Of a stretch of DNA of 64,000 nucleotides, positions 59,295 through 64,000 are shown one piece after another; the first letter of the stretch is position 1; each line of letters starts with the position of its first letter. Under the pieces are notes generated by a model. That model was not told the origin of the DNA and ran no database searches. It was given only the letters and a program-made list of their open reading frames with translations. The position numbers and the translations under genes were made by a program. The DNA is from Elephas maximus indicus (Eukaryota; Chordata; Mammalia; Proboscidea; Elephantidae), in assembly GCF_024166365.1 (NCBI RefSeq), contig NC_064819.1, forward strand, positions 111,706,293-111,770,292, written 5' to 3'.

Positions 59295-59421
59295 CTGATG
59301 AAACACACAGGGTGATATTTAAAAACCTCACGTTAGTGTTTGAGTGCACAAAGTACCAAGCAACATTTACTTGAGCTAATGTCAATAAAAACAAACAAAC
59401 ATTTTATGAGCAGTTGCCTAC

Positions 59422-59598
59422 CTCCCCGGGGCTGGCAGAAAGGTCCCTTGGGAGGCAGTTGTTTAAGGCAATTGCAATGGCGTCCTGAGAGGGAGCTGTC
59501 ATGCCCCTGACAAGTGATGTTGCGAAGGCACCTTTCCCGAGGCCACCTGTAACCTGGTTCACAGAAGCACCAGACTTCCTTTCCAGCAGGTCTGCATA
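59422..59598 (-). CDS. ADGRF5: ADGRF5 exon: EGF-like Cys-rich segment
   Basis: 177 bases, phase 1 to 1. The acceptor is caatag just above 59598 and the donor is gtaggc below 59422. The peptide runs VCRPAGKEVWCFCEPGY to CNCLKQLPPKGPFC and has eight cysteines, with the CxC and GYxWP pattern of the N-terminal EGF-like region of GPR116. It is the most 5' exon I can support. An AfroSINE (59677-59890) lies about 80 bases upstream of its acceptor. Confidence 0.9.
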
Positions 59599-59676
59599 CT
59601 ATTGCCAAGCAGTAGAGTGAGGAGAGAGAAGGTAGTCACTACCTTTGCATTTATAAACTATAAGTATCTATACCTG

Positions 59677-59890
59677 TGGAGTCCCTGAGTGGTACAAACA
59701 ACTAAGCACTTGGCTGCTAACCAAAAGGTTGGAAGTTTGAGTCTACCCAGAGGCATCTCAGAAGAAAGGCCTGGCAATCTACTGCTGAAAAATCAGCCAC
59801 TGAAAACTCTGTGGAGCACAGTTCTCCTCTGACACACATGGAGTCACCATGAATTAGAACCGACTCAATGGCAACTGGTTTGATTTGATT
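59677..59890 (+). repeat. AfroSINE (long form)
   Basis: gagtccctgagtggtacaaa, gctgaaaaatcagccactga, tagaaccgactcaatggcaa. It lies about 80 bases upstream of the EGF exon acceptor. Confidence 0.9.
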
Positions 59891-60089
59891 TATCTGTATC
59901 TGTAGGAAGTCCTAACTCTACTTCTTTATTGCCCTTCTGAGAAGTTCAATAGTCCTACACAAGATATGTGCGATTCCATATGCACCCCCAAGCTACTGGG
60001 CATCACTGTCTAAAAGAACTGTTACGACCCTCCCACCAGATGCCTGTGATGATAAATATGATAGTTTCCTGAACATAGAGTGTACAGTA

Positions 60090-60650
60090 GCCAGCCTCCG
60101 AGATGGCCCCTGATGATCCCTGCCAATGGGTATTCACGCCCTGTTGTAGTTCCCTCTCATACTGTACCAGAGTTGGTCCATATGACCAACAGAATATAGC
60201 AGAAGTAAGGATATGTGATTTCTAAGATGAAGTTATCAAAAACACGGGAGCCTCCCTCTTGGTTGCACTCTCTCTGTCTCTTTCTCTCTGTCTCTCTCTC
60301 TGATCAGTAGCTCTGGGGGAGCCAGCTGCCATGTCAGGATGATAATAAGGCACTCTATGAAGTCCACATGGTGAGGAACTCAGGTCTCCAGCTAATAGCT
60401 AGAAAGGAACTGAAGTCTGCCAACTACCATGGGAGTTTGGAAATGAACTTCCAGAACCTGCTGAGTCTTCAGATGACTACAACTATGGTAGACAGCTCAA
60501 CCACAACCTCATGACAGACTCTGAACCAGAACCACCCAGCTAAGCTGCTCTTAGATCTCTGACCCTCAGAAACTGTATGAAACAGAAAATGTTTGTTGTT
60601 TCAAGTGGCAAAGTTTTGGGGTAATTTGTTACACGATATAGATAACAAGG
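60090..60650 (+). repeat. MLT1-like MaLR LTR
   Basis: ctccgagatggcccctgatg, gtattcacgccctgttgtag, gagccagctgccatgtcagg, gaaccacccagctaagctgc and the end ttggggtaatttgttacacg then atagataac. Confidence 0.8.
60262..60302 (+). repeat. (TC)n low-complexity tract
   Basis: A ctctctgtctct-type tract within the MLT1-like LTR. Confidence 0.8.
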
Positions 60651-60826
60651 AAACCCTGGTAGCACAGTGGTTAAGTGCTACGGTTGCTAATCAAAAGGTC
60701 GGCAGTTCGAATCTACCAGGTTCTCCTTGGAAACTCTATGGGGCTGTTGTACTCTGTCCTGTAGGGTCACTATGAGTCGGAAGCGACTCAACGGTAATGG
60801 GTTTGGTTTTTTTTTTTTTTTTTTTT
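60650..60826 (+). repeat. AfroSINE (short form)
   Basis: gaaaccctggtagcacagtgg, B box cagttcgaatctacc, gagtcggaagcgactcaacg, then a T-run. It follows directly on the MLT1-like LTR end. Confidence 0.9.
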
Positions 60827-61204
60827 GTATAAATAACAAATATAGCGTGCAAATAAATTTGTGGCATTTACAATTAAAGTTAAATGTAAATAATCCAAAT
60901 AGACTCTAATTCCAATGGAGACACCAAAAAAAAAAAAAAGCCCAGAAAACAGACTACTTTGTGTTTATTCATAAAGCTGAACCAGAGTCACATCTTTGGG
61001 AACAGATTATTCTGCCAACGGGTGGCCAGGCAAAGGGCCACAGAGTGACTACCCAAAGGAAATCTATCCAGTAACAGTTGTTTCTAAAATAGGAGGGACA
61101 ACCCAGTTCCAGTGATCCCTTGAGCACTTATCTAATCCTATACCCTAGCAGAAGTGGGAATGGAGCAGAAGGGTTAGGAATAGAAGAAATCAGTGCTGCT
61201 AGCA

Positions 61205-61405
61205 TGGTGAAGCACTGTGGTGGCACAATGGTTAAGTGCTCAGCTACTAACTGAAAGGTTGGCTGTTTGAAACCACCAGCTACTTCTTGGAAGAAAAAAC
61301 CTAGTGATCTGCTCCTGTAAAAATTTCAACCTAGGAAACCCTATGGAGCAGTTGTACTCTGTCCTACAGGGTCGCTATGAGTTGGAATCAACACTATGGC
61401 ACATA
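61205..61405 (+). repeat. AfroSINE (long form)
   Basis: gcactgtggtggcacaatgg, gtttgaaaccaccagctac, gagttggaatcaacactatgg. Confidence 0.87.
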
Positions 61406-61602
61406 ACAAAGAGTTTTTGGCGGGAGGAGTGTAGAGTATTTGAAGTATTTTTGACTCCCATGTAAAATGCAGGAATGCCTTAGAAGGATAGCAAAAGGTG
61501 TTCTCTCCAGACCACCTACCACACACCAGGTGCTATTTAGTGCTTCACACACACTGTCTGACCTCAGAAGTCCTTGGCTTTGCTTACTATTACTACTTTT
61601 GT

Positions 61603-61775
61603 TGTTGCTATTAGTTGCCATCAAGTCGTTTTAAACTCTTGGTGATCTCATGTATAACAGACTAAAATGTTTACTGGTCCTGTGCCATTTTCTTGATGGG
61701 TTATACATAGGGTTTTCATTGGCTAATTTTCAGAAATAGTCACCAGGCCTTTCTTTCTAGTCTTAGTCTGGGACA
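61603..61775 (-). repeat. AfroSINE (long form), diverged
   Basis: ttagttgccatcaagtcgtt to gggttttcattggctaattt and caccaggcctttctttct. The tRNA-like head is lost. Confidence 0.7.
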
Positions 61776-61786
61776 TTTCTACTCTG

Positions 61787-61862
61787 TCTTTTTTTTTTTT
61801 TTTTCCTATAGGGTCGCTGTGAGTCGGAATCGACTCGATGGTAAAGGGTTTGGTTTTCTTTT
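61787..61862 (+). repeat. AfroSINE 3' half after T-run
   Basis: A T-run, then tataggg tcgctgtgagtcgg, a tcgactcgatgg core and ggtttggttt tail. The close match to the consensus suggests a young source, but only the 3' part is present. Confidence 0.78.
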
Positions 61863-62008
61863 TGGTTCTTAGTCTGAAAGCTTTGCTGAAACCTGTCCAC
61901 CCTGGGGGACCCTGCGGGTATTTGAAGTACTGGTGGCAGAGCTTCCAACATCATAGCAGCACACAAGCCACCACAGTACAACAAACTGACAGACAAGTAT
62001 TACTAAGC

Positions 62009-62410
62009 ATCTTAGTTATCTAGCGCTACTATAACAGAAATATCACAAGAGGGTGGCTTTAATGAACAAAAATTAATTTTTCCACAATTTAAGAGGCTAG
62101 TAGTCTGAATTCAGGGCACTGGCTCTAGGACAAGACCCTCTCTCTGTCTGTTCTAGGGGAAGGCCGTTATTTCTTTTCAGCTTCTATTTCTAGGTTGCTT
62201 GGTGATCATGTGGCATGTATCTCCCCCTCAGTGCTTGCTTGCTTAACCTGCTCTTTTATACCTCAAAAGAGGTTGACTTAAAACACACTCTATACTAATC
62301 CCACCTTATTAGCATAACAAAGAAAACACATGCCCAAATGGGATTATAACCACAGGTATAGGGATTAGCATTTACAACACATATTTTTTGGGACACAATT
62401 CAATCCATAA
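62009..62410 (-). repeat. MaLR-type solo LTR
   Basis: Starts atcttagttatctagcgcta, has gcataacaaagaaaacacat and ends gacacaattcaatccata. Same family layout as 9329-9704. Confidence 0.7.
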
Positions 62411-62539
62411 GTCTGCTATTACTAAAAATGTCTTTCCTAAGGGATCATAGGGTAAGTTGCTGGAGACGTATGGGGAGGGCAGCATGAGAGGAGAGGTATG
62501 GAGAAAATTCAGGGTGATTACACATCCGTATCACAGTCA

Positions 62540-62735
62540 GTAAGGAGCCCTGGTGGTGCAGTGGTCACTCGCTGACTTAACCGAAAGGTCTTGGATTTGA
62601 ACCCACCAGCTGCTCCACAGAAGAAAGATTTCCATAAAGATTACAGTCTTGGAAGCCCTATGGGCAATTCTATTCTGTCCTGTAGAGTTGCTATGAGTCA
62701 GAATTCTACTCCACGGCAATGAATTTTTTTCTGGG
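62540..62735 (+). repeat. AfroSINE (long form)
   Basis: gagccctggtggtgcagtgg, ggatttgaacccaccagctg, gagtcagaattctactccac. Confidence 0.86.
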
Positions 62736-63735
62736 GGGGGGTCATGTTCAGCAAGTCTAATTTTCATCGCCAACCCATCCCACCCACCTCCCCTTTGAGG
62801 CCAGCACTTCCTAGATGTTCCCTGCTGGTACTGAGATCCATGAACCTCAGGCTTTCTCTACTACATGGAGCATCCATTTTGCTAAACCTCTTTGTCAGTT
62901 AGCCATCAGAAAGGATTCACCCCTCAAGGAGTAAGTGACCCAGTCTTTCTGGCAAGACCAATTAAACTTTCCAAGGACATTTATACTTCAAAAGAGAAAC
63001 TTGTTACCCCAAGTTTCTCAAATACAGTTGAATAGTAGATCCCCTTGAAGTCTTATTGCCTCTAATGAAGAAAATAAATCAGGAAGAGTTTGTTAATGTC
63101 TATATTGAGTATATATTATAAAAGCTCACAACTATAAACTCAAGTGTCTGTAATCACAAGCTGTCCCAATAAAATAAACGATTTACTTATGTGGTATTTA
63201 TTGGTCTGTTATGTTTACTAGATTTCCTTTCTGGAACCCAAGCAGACACCAAAGGTTTCCAAACAAAAATTGGAAGCAAAACAAAGTTGAATAAAAATCT
63301 CAATGCTAATTTTTTCCCTTAATTAAGGAAAATAATTATAGAGGTGGAAGACCCATGCTGAGTGGAAACACGGAGGGCCATTTCTCATGCGTGTTCCAAA
63401 GCCATCAGTTCTATGATATGTCCTATGGGAAAGGTGTTCTGTGGACAAATAGTTTGGGAAATACAGCATAAGCTCTCACCTGCTGGAGGATTCACAATGC
63501 ACGCTGGCATCAGGTTGGAGATCCACTAGCTCAAGGAAATTAATGCTAATTGTAGAATTTTGTGGGAAATGGCACATCCATAAGGGAGCTATTTCAGGTG
63601 CCAGTAGCAAATAATTAGAACCAAAAATTAGGATACATAGGCTAACAGTGGGATAGACTATTTGAGACATAAGAATTCAAAAGGAATTTGAAAAACAAGA
63701 ATTATTTCCAGTTTAGAATAAAATCTAGCATCTGT

Positions 63736-63938
63736 TATTGCTGTGTGCCACTGAATCAATTCCGACTCATAGCAACCCTAGAGGGCAGAGCAGAACTGCC
63801 CCATAGGGTTTCCTAGGCTGTAAGTCTTTGTGGGAGCAGACTACCAGGTCTTTTCTCCTGCAGAGCGGTTGGTGAGTTTGAACTGCCCACCTTTTGGTTA
63901 GCAGCCAAGCACATAACCCTTCTATCACCTTAGCACCT
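63736..63938 (-). repeat. AfroSINE (long form)
   Basis: gccactgaatcaattccgac, ctaggctgtaagtctttgtg, ggttagcagccaagcacata; the head ends in diverged caccttagcacc. Confidence 0.86.
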
Positions 63939-64000
63939 GCTAGTGCTGTCCAATTTACAAAGCAGTGACCTTTGTAACTCACACTGTGTAGCACAAGGGG

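Larger units (their letters stand above)
20214..59598 (-). other. ADGRF5: ADGRF5 (GPR116) gene, 17 coding exons in window
   Basis: ADGRF5 is an adhesion G-protein-coupled receptor. From family knowledge it limits surfactant pools in alveolar type II cells and acts in endothelium and kidney, coupling through Gq/11. Exons run from 59598 down to 20214 on the - strand and every junction is GT-AG with compatible phase. Their lengths (177, 107, 59, 143, 222, 204, 171, 210, 213, 162, 209, 180, 1395, 42, 60, 85, 80) join into one open frame of about 1,239 residues plus stop. Domain order is EGF-like, SEA, Ig-like array, Cys-rich linkers, GAIN/GPS, 7TM, tail. About 108 N-terminal residues of the ~1,346-residue human protein are missing, so the signal-peptide exons should lie beyond 64000. 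No frameshift or in-frame stop was found. Introns are packed with SINEs. Candidate poly(A) signals downstream of the stop include ATTAAA at 19853-19858 (- strand), but none is proven. Confidence 0.95.

Noticed and set aside
63476-63670. 64-codon frame on the - strand followed by a good donor (cagcag/gtgaga), considered as an upstream ADGRF5 exon
   Set aside because: The peptide does not resemble the known N-terminal region of GPR116, and nearby sequence (gttctgtggacaaatagttt) looks like an old repeat.
1-64000. CRISPR arrays, phage modules, bacterial-type operons
   Set aside because: Spaced repeats here are SINEs and microsatellites, and gene structure is spliced and mammalian.

Overview
The window looks like nuclear DNA of an afrotherian mammal, most likely a paenungulate (elephant, manatee or hyrax group). 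The main evidence is more than forty tRNA-headed SINEs of the AfroSINE type, on both strands. Many are the short form without the internal segment, which I recall as the paenungulate (HSP) deletion class. An RTE-type retrotransposon with the same 3' tail, older MIR, L2, L1M and MER5-like repeats, and MaLR LTRs fit the same picture. Gene structure is exon/intron with GT-AG sites. There are no operons, CRISPR arrays or phage-like modules.

Two convergent genes are present. At the left, on the + strand, is the last coding exon of MEP1A (meprin A subunit alpha; 3077-3233). It encodes the end of the EGF-like module, the transmembrane helix and a short tail. On the - strand, 59598 down to 20214, lie 17 coding exons of ADGRF5 (GPR116), an adhesion GPCR. 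Read 5' to 3' they encode an EGF-like segment, a SEA module with its cleavage motif, an Ig-like array, Cys-rich linkers, the GAIN/GPS region, seven transmembrane helices and the cytoplasmic tail ending at a TAA stop. All splice phases agree and the joined exons give about 1,239 codons before the stop. The first ~108 residues (signal peptide and N-terminal part) are not seen and should lie beyond 64000. The MEP1A-ADGRF5 tail-to-tail order matches human 6p12.3.

Layout: 1-3076 MEP1A intron with MIR and L1 remnants; 3077-3233 MEP1A exon; about 3234-20213 intergenic DNA plus the unresolved 3' UTRs; 20214-59598 ADGRF5 exons and repeat-rich introns; 59599-64000 further ADGRF5 intron.

The richest non-genic structure is at 38470-42230, in an ADGRF5 intron. 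An ancient MIR was split by a near full-length RTE copy with a target-site duplication, and that RTE copy later received an AfroSINE and a solo MaLR LTR with its own 5-bp duplication. I found no clearly new biological system. The most useful observations are the nested transposon stratigraphy, the RTE/AfroSINE shared tail, the SEA cleavage motif formed across a splice junction, the run of symmetric phase 1-1 Ig exons, a GC-rich triplet repeat next to an Ig exon acceptor, and a fold-back repeat present twice.
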